From the NCBI GenBank assembly GCA_951802195.1, contig OX637628.1, positions 310,001 to 374,000 of the forward strand: 64,000 nt of DNA, written 5' to 3'. Origin of the DNA: Tausonia pullulans. Lineage: Eukaryota; Basidiomycota; Tremellomycetes; Cystofilobasidiales; Mrakiaceae. The notes below the pieces were generated by a model. It had not been told where the DNA came from, made no database searches, and was given only the letters and a program-made list of their open reading frames with translations. The translations under genes were made by a program, and so were the position numbers. How positions within the stretch are numbered: the first letter of the stretch is position 1; every line of letters starts with the position of its first letter. Of this stretch, positions 35,110 through 45,540 are shown piece by piece.

Positions 35110-36213
35110 TCAGTGTCTTTTCCATGCAGCTCCCAATTCCTCATTCTTTCCATCTTCGCCTCGATCCCTCGCTCTCATAGACCCACCCAGTCGACCGTCA
35201 CCTCGCGCCCATTCGAAGTTCATTTATTCTTCCCCTCTCTCAGCTTCTTTTGGTCTCCTCCTCCTTGATCACCTTCAGTCTTTCCAAAAAGCATTTGGTT
35301 ACCGCGTTGCCATCTCAACCTGGCCTTCGCTTCCCACCTATCCTAAATCCTCTCCTCGTATTCTCCGTCGCTTTTTCTTTTTTACTTCTTCCAATCCTAA
35401 TAGAATTATCCATGTATCCTTACTTGCTTTCTACCTTGTTGTCCTTTGAAAGTGTGCTCCAGCTCTGATGTCAAGAGGATAGAGAAGAGAAGTACCCTGG
35501 ATCGCCGCCTGAGGGCGGTGCGACAGGGCTTCCATCCACCGGCCACTCTCATTCGTTCGTGCGCGTGTACGATCGTGTCGAAGCGGGCGACGATCTCCCT
35601 ACCATCCAGCAGCTAGTGTCGAAGTGGCGCGAAATTCGCTAGATCCGGAGGGAGCTGGAGTCGGTGGGTAGAATCTTAGTTGCGCCGTGGCGCTCCGCCC
35701 TCGACGGAGTTCCTCGCGGGAAGCCTAGTCGCTGAGTCAAACAGATCAAGCCCTCCCTGGGGCTGCAGAATCGAGATCGATAGCCCAAAGACAGACCGCA
35801 CTCGCAGAAGGCGCATGAGAAAAGGAGCAGCCTTCGAGGTGCCTCTGGAATGAGCGAGGCCGAGGGATGAATTCACAGCGGAAGGCGAAGTAGACGATTA
35901 GTCGCAGGAGCTCGATGTGCAAGTAGGAAGCGGCATGCCGATAGGATGCAAGACCAGCTGAAGATAGGCTCGAGATGAGGTAAGAACGGTAAGAACGTAA
36001 AGAAGAAGAGGAGACGAGAGGAAGGTAAATAGTCGGATGATGGCGGTTGCAGATAGGACAAGGGTCCACGCGAACGCGTGAAGACGAGCGTGTATGCACA
36101 AGGGCCGGTTTCTCGCCCACCGCCGACGCGCACGATCCTTTCCCTGCCCGAATTCCTTCGAGCGCTCTCTCCTGCTCCCTCTTCTCCTAACCTCCACCTC
36201 CGTATCCCTCTCA
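35110..36213. other. Intergenic: mucin 3' flank and CGR1 upstream region
   Basis: About 1.1 kb between two plus-strand genes. The left part is T-rich and pyrimidine-rich, fitting a long 3' UTR and terminator. The 100 bases before the CGR1 start are CT-rich. No gene or RNA was recognised. Confidence 0.4.
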
Positions 36214-36908
36214 ATGGCCACTCCCGTCGCGTCGACATCTGCTCTCCCCGCCGCTTCCGCGTCTGCCTCCTCGGAGACTCATGTCGCCGATGACGGTTCC
36301 GCGCGGGAGCTCAAGCACTCTGGCGGAGGACGCGTGAGCGGCAAGTTCTGGAAGAACCCCAAGACCGCGACGAGGTGCGCATAGAGCTCGGCTCCTCGAT
36401 ATGTTCTCTCTTTCCTCTCCAGTATGCAAGACTGACGCAGAGGGACGACGACGAGATAGGCGGAGCAATCTCCCTGCGGGCGTCAAGACGACATCTTGGG
36501 ACGCGCGCGTCGAGAAGCGCAAGAAGGAAGAGGCCATCAAGCTTCTGGAGCGGACGCTTAAGGAGGAGCGTGTTGCCGAGGAGGAGAGGTTTGTCCTTCA
36601 GTACGAGTATTCGTCTGGGGCAGGATCACTGATTGCTTTGTGTCGTGTGTATGGCGATTTGGCTCGAGCAGAAAGAAGCAGATCATCAAGGAGCGCAGGG
36701 AGCGGATCGAGGAGAAGAAGAGGCTTGCCGAGATGGCGGAGCGGATGAGCGCCAAGAAGCTGCAGAGGATGAAGAAGGTACGTTGCTTGCTAACGAAAGA
36801 GATCGAGGAACATGTCTACCCTCCTCCCGAGATCTTGTCCATTGATGCTGACTTGTCCCCTCTATCATCAAATAGCGCCTTGGGCGATCGAAGAAGATCA
36901 ACGGCTAG
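36214..36908 (+). CDS. CGR1: rRNA-processing protein CGR1
   Basis: A small, basic nucleolar protein of the Cgr1 family, needed for processing of pre-rRNA of the large ribosomal subunit. Exon 1 begins MATPVASTSALPAASASASS and ends with GGGRVSGKFWKNPKTATR, the conserved VSGKxWK motif. The next exon has LPAGVKTTSWDARVEKRKKE and AIKLLERTLKEERVAEEER. A third has KKQIIKERRERIEEKKRLAE and MSAKKLQRMKK. The last short exon is RLGRSKKING with the stop at 36906-36908. The Lys/Arg/Glu-rich coiled-coil C-terminus and the length of around 150 residues fit the family. Confidence 0.85.
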
Positions 36909-37220
36909 ATTTCCTTATTCTTGGACGGTTTTTTGCCTGACGGTGCAACTCATTAACGCTCACGGCGCGCGGCCGGCGTCAGGGGGCCCTAGATCTGTCC
37001 CCTCTTCTCTATCTCTCCCTCCTTTCTCTCCGGTTGTCTCCTTCCCTCATGTATGTAACGACTTGTCCTCGACCCTTCTCCGCGTCATGGACCGGAAGAG
37101 CGTCTCTGGATCTTCCCAGCCAGAGCAATCGGCGCGCTTGAACATCGACCAGGGAGAAGACTTCATCATCAATTTTCATATCGTATCGAGATGAACAAGT
37201 CAGGAGACCAAATCGGGAAA
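36909..37220. terminator. Convergent 3' flanks of CGR1 and the BIM1-like gene
   Basis: About 310 bases between convergent stops. It must hold both polyadenylation regions. T-rich and CT-rich patches follow the CGR1 stop. No gene was seen. Confidence 0.4.
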
Positions 37221-38566
37221 CTAGTAAGCTCCGTTAACGCTCTTCTGGTCCAGATGAGCCGTTGAGGCCTGTGAAGCAGGAGGAGAGGGGGGAGGGGGGG
37301 GGGGGGGAGGGTTGGTTGTCAGCGTCCGCCGGAGAGAGGCATCGTCCTCGACCAACGACTTACGTGTCGGTCCTGGAGGATAGTCGCCTCCTGCTTCCAC
37401 TGCTTCGTGGCTCTCTTGCCGAAGACTGCGTATCCCAACTTGACCGCGACGAGGGCCGCAACGGCAGCGACGAAGAGGGCGACGACGGCGCCGATAACCC
37501 CTCCGACCGCGGAGGAGATGCCTGCGCGTCTGCTGCTGTTGGTCGTGGTAGAGGATCTCGAGGAAGAAGAGGGGGATGCCGAGGTGGGGTCCTCGGTGAC
37601 CGAGTTGTTGCCCTTGGTCCTGGAGGAAAACAGAATCAGACACAGGACTCGAAGAGTTCCACAGCTGCACATGGACGAACTGAGTAGACTCTGTGACGTT
37701 GGCGCAGGTGTAAACGTGAGGCTTGTAGACAGAGTCCTCAACGAGAGTCAAGTCGGCACACTCGTCTGAGACAGAAGACCACCAGAGGAGATCAGCCAGA
37801 GTTCATCGCTGGCGATGTTAGAGAATGGACAGACAGAAAGTCGTGCGGTCCTGGCCGGCCGTGTACTGCATCATCAGGGTGATGTTCTGGGTCGCCTTGA
37901 GGCCGAGAGCGCTGAAAGACGGAGTGTCAAGGCAGGTAGTCCCGGAGTACTGAGGAGATGACCAAGTCAGTCGGCGACGTTGACCAGAGTCGAGGAGACA
38001 AAACAGATGAGGCTCACACGTTGGTCAACGTTCAGGCCCAAAGCAGTGAAATCAGAGAGCGCCTGAGGGTCCTCGTTGGTGGAGTAGCTAAAGGTGAGAT
38101 CGTTGATGTCTCGCGTCGTCTTGAGAGTGATTTGGCCGCCAGCTGTGAGCGGACGGAAGAGCGCCGACTTCAGAAGACAAGGCGAGGAGATCTAGATAGA
38201 AAGGACGTTGCACCTACAGTTTAGAGGGTAATCGAAGCGCCCGCCCATGAAGATCTGCGAAGAGACAAAAACGTCAGGCGGTGAAGGATAATGGATCGAG
38301 GGATATTCTAACGCACTCCCTGGCACGGCCCGATCTTGGCCGAGTCGATATGCGTTCCTCGCGAGGGAGGGTAGTCAAATTCGGCTGATGATTCACAGAT
38401 TCACAAGAAAACTTCATGAGCATGAAGTTCTCTTCTCAAACGCAAAGGACACATGCCACTGACCGACAGGCTCCGTTGGGGCGGCACGAGACGCCAATCC
38501 GAGTGAGGCGGCGGAGACGGTACTCTGAAAAGCTGCGAGCGACACAAGAACAACGGAGGCAAGCAT
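37221..38566 (-). CDS. BIM1-like (X325) domain protein with C-terminal membrane anchor and tail
   Basis: A secretory-pathway protein with a domain of the copper acquisition factor BIM1-like family (X325, an LPMO-like fold). The signal peptide is MLASVVLVSLAAFQSTVSAA, followed by SLGLASRAAPTEPV. Splicing (donor GTCAGT, acceptor ATCATCAG) gives VAEFDYPPSRGTHIDSAKIG and PCQG. Later exons give GGRFDYPLN, FSYSTNEDPQALSDFTALGL, TCLDTPSFSALGLKATQNIT, MMQYTAGQDRTTF and CADLTLVEDSVYKPHVYTCA, then NVTESTQFVHVQLWNSSS. After a Ser/Thr linker there is a strong transmembrane segment (ISSAVGGVIGAVVALFVAAV) and a basic cytosolic tail ending ASTAHLDQKSVNGAY (stop 37221-37223). Family members that bind copper do so with an N-terminal His just after the signal peptide; none is seen at that position here. 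It is divergent from a paralogue at 39659. A C14 tract precedes the last acceptor. Confidence 0.72.
37294..37307 (-). repeat. C14 homopolymer (sense strand) in the last intron of the BIM1-like gene
   Basis: 14 G on the plus strand, so 14 C in the pre-mRNA, followed by a CT-rich segment and the acceptor for the last exon ASTAHLDQKSVNGAY. Confidence 0.9.
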
Positions 38567-39658
38567 TTTGTGAAGTAGTGAACTGGAGAAGTGAAGGTTG
38601 TCGATGTGAGGAGCAAAGAGAGCAAAGAAAGGGGAGGAGAAAAGGGAAATCAGAAGGTATGCATCAAGGATCAATGTCGCCAAGCCACAACAGACCTTCC
38701 TAGACCGTTTGACGGAAGACGGAGGAAATCTCCGGGCTCCATGACCTTGGCGGTCCGAGGGCGACGTACGTCCCGTCGTCGGTTGGAAACCGGAGCACTA
38801 TGCCGAAAAGGAAATCAGGAAGGCAAGCCTCGTAGTAGATGAATGAGAACAAGGAGGAGTCGGCTTCGGAAACAAACCCTTGGTTAGATTAGATATCATG
38901 CTGCATGCAGTACAAATTGGTAGAAATGGCCGCCATGCCGGTCGGCAAAGATCCCTCAATCAGATTACGACATGAGAGTTGACATTGGATCAACATCGGA
39001 TCGAGCCTACCCGAGCAAGGAGTCAGCGGGAGTCTTCTCGGCTTGACATACTAAGCATGCTAAATTGATGGGTTGCGAGTTCCTGTGAACAGAATAAAGA
39101 TTCAAATGAGAACCAAGTTGGGTCAGAAAGGTGCTCTCCGTTCCTTAAAATCCCTGTTGTCAGTCTTGCCATAGCAAGAGCCGAATTCGCGAGATTCTGA
39201 GCCAAAGGAAAGCTCGACAAGCACCTTTGACAGTCATGGCCAAGAGGAAGGAAAAAAAAGGGGAGGGGATGACCTCGGAACTCAAAGCAGGATATCTTGG
39301 AGCCAAGCCCCTAAAGATGCATGCCAAGGCTCATCTCATGCCACTTCATCCAGCCTGTGAGCATAATACGCGCTGAAAACAGGCAAGTGGAGAGCTTTGG
39401 CTGTACTCTGTAATTCGGCCGATACATGTTGAGTACCTGAACGCTGCCGGCGCCAAGGATATCTAATCAGATGGGGTACCCTTGAAGAGGGGCTCCAACG
39501 TCGGTGGCATGTATTTGTGCATGCAGCCACACCACACAGGAAGCCGCCGGCACAGCAGCAGCCCTAAAGGCTCATTTTCCTAGAGTTCTCTTTTCGCCTC
39601 TTCAACTACCACGAACTCCAAACTCCCTCCTTTTCTCAGCTTCTCAATTAAACCCGCC
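38567..39658. promoter_or_regulatory. Shared upstream region of the divergent BIM1-like paralogues
   Basis: About 1.1 kb between the two head-to-head paralogues, so it should contain both promoters. Open frames within it show no recognisable product. I found no convincing long symmetrical element around the centre, although short motifs cannot be excluded by eye. Confidence 0.45.
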
Positions 39659-40870
39659 ATGCTCACCGGAACTTCCCTCACCCTCCTCGTTGCCTCCTCT
39701 CTCGTTGGAGCTGCGGTCCTCCCTCGCGCGGCTCCCACTGTCCCAATTAGTTCGTCATAGATTTCGACCATCCAGTGGATTAGGTTCTCTGCTGACCAGA
39801 GCTTGCAGTCGAGATGACTTATCCTCCCACTCGTGGAGAGCCCACGATTGAAACCGACTCCATTGCGCCGTGCCAAGGAGTGAGATCCTTGTTCTGGCTT
39901 CACACCCCATTATTGGGAAAAAAGAAAGATATCGAGACTGATTCTCATCCAACGATAAAGTATGCCATCGGGGGTCGCTACAACTACCCTATCTCTTCCG
40001 GTGCCGACATCGCCCTCAACCAGACTCGTGACGCCAAAGAGGTCCAGATCTCGTACTCAACCCTGGTGAGCGCGCTCACTCGCCCAGGACCGGCCCGGCA
40101 CCATCACTGACGCCACCCTCCCCAACTCCTTCGAAGGCCAATCCCCAGACACTTGCAGACTTCAAGCCTCTACTCGCTAATGTCTCCCAGGTCTACCGCG
40201 GATCGTCCTGTGCGTGCGCTCTACTTGGACCTCGAGATCGAGTGACTTTTGTTGATATCAACTATCTGCAGGCTTCAAGCAACCGGACTTCGCTGCTCTT
40301 GGACTCAAGGTTGGAGATGAGATAACCATCAAGCTCGAGTATTATTCCGGACCGTCGAAGACGAACGTCAGTAATTTTACGTAAATCGGAGCGCTTTCAT
40401 GTTAACTGACGCATCTTCCTTTCTGTGCTCTCAGTTCTGTGTGTCTCATCCTTAAATCTCGAAAACCCCTTTCAACTGAAAAATGCTTCTCTTTGGCTTC
40501 TGTATTTTCTTCCCAACTGCCCTTGATGCGTGCATTTAGACGAAGTCCGTATCTTGCAGCCGTCGATTCCAGCTCTCCCTTCCAGAGCTAATCACCTATT
40601 TTTCCACAGTGCGCCGATCTCAAGCTCGTCGAAGACTCTGCCTACTCCGTCGGGCAGCACTACTGCGCCAATGTCACTGAGACTACACAGACTCGAGGCA
40701 ACGCCAACCCAAACATCAACAGCACTCGCTCAGCGTCCGCTGCGGCATCTGCTGCCACTGCCGCCGAGGCCGCTACCGCTTCCCAGCAGCCGACCTCCGG
40801 CGCTGAATCGGCCATCCAGATTGGAGGGCTCGGAGCTGCGGCTTTTTTCCTTGCCGCTTTTGCTATCTAG
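39659..40870 (+). CDS. BIM1-like (X325) domain protein with GPI-type tail
   Basis: Paralogue of the gene at 38566. The signal peptide is MLTGTSLTLLVASSLVGAAV, followed by LPRAAPTVP. Splicing across an intron at the same place as in the paralogue gives IIEMTYPPTRGEPTIETDSI and APCQG, then GGRYNYPISSGADIALNQTR and KEVQISYSTL. Next come QTLADFKPLLANVSQVYRGS, FKQPDFAALGLKVGDEITIK and LEYYSGPSKTN, then CADLKLVEDSAYSVGQHYCA and NVTETTQT. A Ser/Ala-rich linker and a hydrophobic end (IGGLGAAAFFLAAFAI) form a GPI-signal-like C-terminus. The stop is at 40868-40870. In BIM1-like proteins the copper site uses the N-terminal His; the aligned position here is Ile, so classical copper coordination is doubtful. 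Likely displayed at the wall or plasma membrane. Confidence 0.75.
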
Positions 40871-41480
40871 GTGCTTGAAGAAGTCTCACACTTTGGCAAC
40901 TCTCGAGGGGCTCCATTGGTGCGCTCTTTCGATCCCTCGCCACTCTCTTCTATGTCCAAATTTTTTGCTTTTCCCATGCCCCTTCTACGTACTTTGTCTT
41001 CCCTTCTTTCCCCTGGTCCCAGAATTGTGGCGCAAACAAGAAAAAAGAAAGCACTCACGAATCGCTAGACCTCGATACCTATCAGTGCAGATAATGCCGT
41101 TTATCTTTCACGATCGAGCCTCGCACTGTGATCTGGATCTGCCAACTTCTGTCTTGGCTTTCAAGTAGCTGCCTATTCCACCTATTCTTTGGTTAAGCTC
41201 AGGTTTGGTCGACACACGCGGAGCCCAGAAAGGAGGATCTCGGTTATCTCAAATTCAAACTCGAACCCCAGTTCATGGCTAACCTCTTCGCAGACTCTGC
41301 TTTCTCAATTAAACAATGCTCCATATCTCTCGGGCGACGCAACAAATGATAGGCGAATTGTTATGCAATGAGGTAACCTTCGGTCGATCGAGAGTAAGAA
41401 GCACCAGAAAAAGCCCTAGAGGAGAAAGTAAACCATGAAGGGAAACAAGATATAAGAAAAGGTTAAGATCTTGAAACGGC
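40871..41480. terminator. Convergent 3' flanks of the BIM1-like and sugar transporter genes
   Basis: About 610 bases between convergent stops. T-rich sequence follows the BIM1-like stop near 40950-41040. No gene, RNA or repeat was recognised. Confidence 0.4.
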
Positions 41481-44141
41481 CTAAACGACCGAACGACTGT
41501 GGTCGAGGGCACCGACATGCTCGACCTCGCCGAGGTGCTTTTCCTTCTCAGCATCGCCAACTGGCGAGTCGGCGCCCTGGTTGTGGCGGTAGTTGGGAGG
41601 AGCAACGACGATGTCGTCACCAAAGACGTTACCAAGCTCCTCGAGAGTCTTTCCCTTGGTCTCGACAAAGAGGAAGTAGGCGATGACAGCATTTCCCAGG
41701 CTGGGCGGAAGGAGGGGCATGAGATGTCAGGATCGACGGTCGGGTCGCAGGAAGATAGAGGCCAGATGAAGAAATATGAGCTGACTTAGTGGCTACAAAG
41801 ACAAAGAAATATTTCCAAACTAGGTGTTTGAGTCCCAGTGGAGTGACCTGGGAGAGAAGGACATTGGTGGCCCCTGAAGATGGCAGGGGCGGGGGTTAGC
41901 GAGACTCCGCCAGGCGGAGGGCGCACGAGAGCCAAGGACACACAATTGGAGCAGGTCGATACGGCAGTTCCCATGGAACGGAGGGGCATTGAGAAGACCT
42001 CGGACTGGTAGACCCAGGAGACAGGTCCGTAGGAGGTGGCGAAGGCGCCCGAAAAGAGGAAGATAGAAGCGATACCGGCGATGCCCATGCTCTCGTTCTT
42101 GTAGCCACCGGTGAACTTGGAGGCGATACCGGCCTGCATAGCGAGGAAGATGGCCATGAGGACAGCTCCGTAGATGAGAGGAGGGCGGCGACCGAGGGAG
42201 TCGATCAAAAAGGCTATGCGCGGCAAGTAGTGAGTTGGTCAACAAGCGATTCGAGCGCGAGACAGGTTGAAAGGGGTAAAATGGGACAAACTAATGAAGA
42301 CAAATGTGCAAACGAGACCCCAGGCACCGGAAATACCGTTAATTAGGAGAGCAGTCTGATCGGTGTAGCCGAGGTTCTTATAGATGGTTGGCCCGAAGTA
42401 AGAGTTGACGTTGACACCGGTGAACTGGCAGCAGATCTGGACCATCATCCCGCAGAGAGTGCGGTGAAGGGAGGACTTGGTGCGGAAGAGGTCCATGAAG
42501 TTTGAGGAGACGTTGTCTTTCTCCCACTCTGAAGAACGTCGGCGGTAGGGTCAGTTTCAAAATAAGCCGATGAGAGCAAGCGAAGCTCCGACGCACCCAT
42601 CTGGTTGACAATCTCCTCATACTCGTACTTGATGACGACTTGGTTGGCCTCCTTGCCGTGAAGGCGGTAGAGGGCCTGGAGGGCCTCCTCGTGGCGACCC
42701 TGCTGGGCAAGCCATCGGGGCGAGTAGGGGAGAACAAACATGCCGAGACCGAGGAGAATGGCGGGGGCGATCTGAACCGCTGGGATAAGAGAAATAGATA
42801 AATAAGACGGAGTGAGCGACGCTCGCATTTACAAGAGACTGAGTTTGGTGTCGTACCAAGAGGGACACGGAACTGTCCAGTGCCCTTGATGAATTGGCAT
42901 CCGTAACCGACCCAGTTGGCGATGAAGAAGCCCTAGAGATCGATCGATGAGCTGTCAGCGAATAAGGCTCTTGAAAAGATTCTGGCGTCAGGAGAGCAGG
43001 TATTCACGAAAGCGATCATGAGCTGAGTCCATCCGGAGAGGAGACCACGGGCGTGAGGAGGCGAGATCTCAGCCTGAACAGGATGCGGACAGTGGGAGGA
43101 TCAGCCGATGTTCCGCCAGGACCACAAACCGCTTCTCCTTACCTGGTAGAGGGGAACAATCATCGAAAGGCAGCCAATAGCGAGACCGGCAATGAACCGG
43201 CCGGCCATGAGCATTCCAATGTTGACGGCGGCTGCCTGGATGGCGCATCCAACGGCGGCGACAAGGGAGCCGATCTGAATTGTGCGCTTGCGTCCGAACT
43301 TGGTGGCAGTGTAACCGGCACCGGCAGCTCCAACTGGGAGGACCGGGAACGTTAGCCAGAGCTGATAGTGGGAGTCCCAGCGCCCTCAAACTCACAGAAG
43401 CAGCCACCAGCGAGGAGGGAGACGACGGCTCCAATGGCATTCTGGAGACCGACCAAAATGAGTCAGCCACTGAACAGGAAAAGACTCTTCGGTAAGGAAT
43501 CAAGGCTGACTTCCTGAGGGTTCTTGAAGTCTGGCACGACCAAATGAATGGGCATCAGTGTCTACTGTCCCCTCTCCCGGACGGAAAAATGAGTTTTGCT
43601 TACAAATGTGGAATTCATGGTAACCATCCGAGATGACGGAGGAGATAATTCCCGAGTCGTCTGTTCACAGGAGCTAAAGAGTTTCAGCTCTAGCTCTGGG
43701 ATGATAGGAGATATTCGGGCGCGTAACCGGAATACTCACAACCGAAGAGGAAAGATCCGATACCGCTGGAAGAGCAGAGGGAGACAACGAATCAGGGCCG
43801 CGGCTTTACGGCGAAGAATTGATCAGTCTTGGGGATCCGGGAGACTAACGCGAAGACAGCGACGGCGCTGAAGGGAGGAGAAGAGGACGAGGAAGTATAT
43901 CAGAATGCTGCTGCCTGGAATGGATGTATGCGAGAGAGAAAAAATACACACTAGTTGAGCCAGCTGGATGAGGAAGGAGGCAAGTGCAAAAAGAACATAG
44001 CAATTATTAGGCCATGCGTCCTCGGATAAAGCGGTCACGCCGGGTTGCATGATCAGTTGGCTGAGCTATGAGTGGCACGCACTAAACCTTCTGCTTGGCG
44101 ACGAGGTCGTGCGTGTTGACGTGAGCGTCAATGTCCGCCAT
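41481..44141 (-). CDS. MFS sugar transporter (hexose/sugar porter family)
   Basis: A 12-helix plasma-membrane sugar:proton symporter or facilitator of the major facilitator superfamily. The start MADIDAHVNTHDLVAKQK at 44141 is followed directly by an intron donor. Family blocks in order include GRFIAGLAIG-type membrane segments near 43200, LGMFVLPYSPRWLAQQGRHE (the PESPRWL motif with Tyr for Glu), EALQALYRLHGKEANQ, FMDLFRTKSSLHRTLCGMMV, QICCQFTGVNVNSYFGPTIY, FLIDSLGRRPPLIYGAVLMA and ATSYGPVSWVYQSEVFSMPL. The C-terminal sugar-transporter signature is YFLFVETKGKTLEELGNVFG, and the tail ends GALDHSRSVV with the stop at 41481-41483. About ten introns are visible. Substrate cannot be read from sequence; the QxTGVN motif fits hexose or related sugars. 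Confidence 0.88.
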
Positions 44142-45540
44142 TATGGTCGAATGTGAGGGGAAGAGAGGAAAAAGGAGGATGCAGGAGAGGGAGAGAAGAG
44201 ACGGTGGTGGACGATAGATGAAGAAACTAGGAACAAGTTGTGGCGAGCCTAGAAATGCGCGCGGCCGATCCCAGCTTGTTCCGTCCCCCTCAGCGACATC
44301 TGCGGTATCTGTGGTGTGACGATCATTTCCTAGCATCATGTGACATTGGCATCAAGAGGACTGAGTCTAAGATATTGAATTCAAGGAAAGTGTATGTACG
44401 TGGGTGAGACAAAGTAGCCGACGAGATGACTGGATCTAGCCGACGCGAAGAACGAGGCGCACCATGCTAGCTGTCCCTGACCGATTGACCCGGGCTCGCG
44501 AGGCCACAACGGCCTCGAGCGGGCCACGCACTCGCCGGAGGACAATGAATCTCCGCGCCACTACCCGTGGTTCCAACCTCGGCATCTCTTTCATGCCGTT
44601 GGCTTCCAGGCCTCCAGACTTCCCTCGCTTCGATGGGACAAGCAGACAATCGTTCCTCCTGCTTTGGAGGAGCGGCGCGCTCTTCGGTCGATCCCAAAGA
44701 TACCTCGCCGACGCTCTCTGAATAATCGAATGACACGCAGCTGGACCTAGGCTTCGGGGTGTAACTCAGCTCTATCTTTCCGGTGCTTTGTTGTGCAGAG
44801 AAGACGAGCTGCTACTCGCTTCTCATACAGATACTTTCATTCCGAGATTTCAGGGGAAAAAGTATACAGGAAGAAATGCGGAGAACGCGTGCCACGTGAG
44901 ACAATTTCCTCTCTCAACCTTGCTAGTAGAACCATGTTCCTGTTGCGAGGGGGGCGGGGGACACGCGTGGCCGCACAGCGCCCGGCGGCCTGGACATCAC
45001 AGAGACCCGAGTCGCGGCGAAATCTTCAAGGGGAAGGAAGATTGGTGCCCGGCGCCAACTCAGCGACACATCATCGTCTTGAACCCCGCCCCTCGCTCTA
45101 AAGAGGTTATCGTTTTACCCCAACAATAAGCCAATGCGACGAGCCGGAGGACCGGCTGACGACACATTGTGGTAAGCGGTCATGTGAGCAGGTAACGGGA
45201 TGAAGCAGAACGAGAACAGGAAGAATGACGGGGAGAGATAGGCCGTCTGGTGTCAAGGCGTACAACGCAACACTGAGAGACAGTGAGCCCGAGCTTCCCT
45301 CACCTCATAAACGTGCTTCATCTCCCTTGGGGGCGGCCAATACTCAAACAGATTTCGACTCGGGGCCGACATGGCCGGGTGCCGTGTGCTTTTGTATTCC
45401 AGAAGACACGCGAGGCGGCAGAGCCCGAAATGGCATTGAGCAAAATGCCTCTCGAGCGAAATATTATAATCGAGGCCCAGCCTCTGGATCATTCAACCCG
45501 GCAGGCAGGCAGAGAGAGGCGAGCCCCTGGCTGACACTCA
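44142..45540. other. Intergenic: sugar transporter upstream region and epimerase 3' flank
   Basis: About 1.4 kb. CT-rich sense leader lies just upstream of the transporter start. A perfect 7-bp inverted repeat with a 5-base spacer lies at 44499-44517. Several open frames exist (for example 45225-45608 plus, overlapping the end of the epimerase gene) but none has a recognisable domain. No RNA gene was seen. Confidence 0.4.
44499..44517. repeat. 7-bp inverted repeat, 5-bp spacer
   Basis: cgaggcc (44499-44505) and ggcctcg (44511-44517) are perfect inverted copies around acaac, about 360 bases upstream of the sugar transporter start. It could be a dimeric regulator site or chance. Confidence 0.5.
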
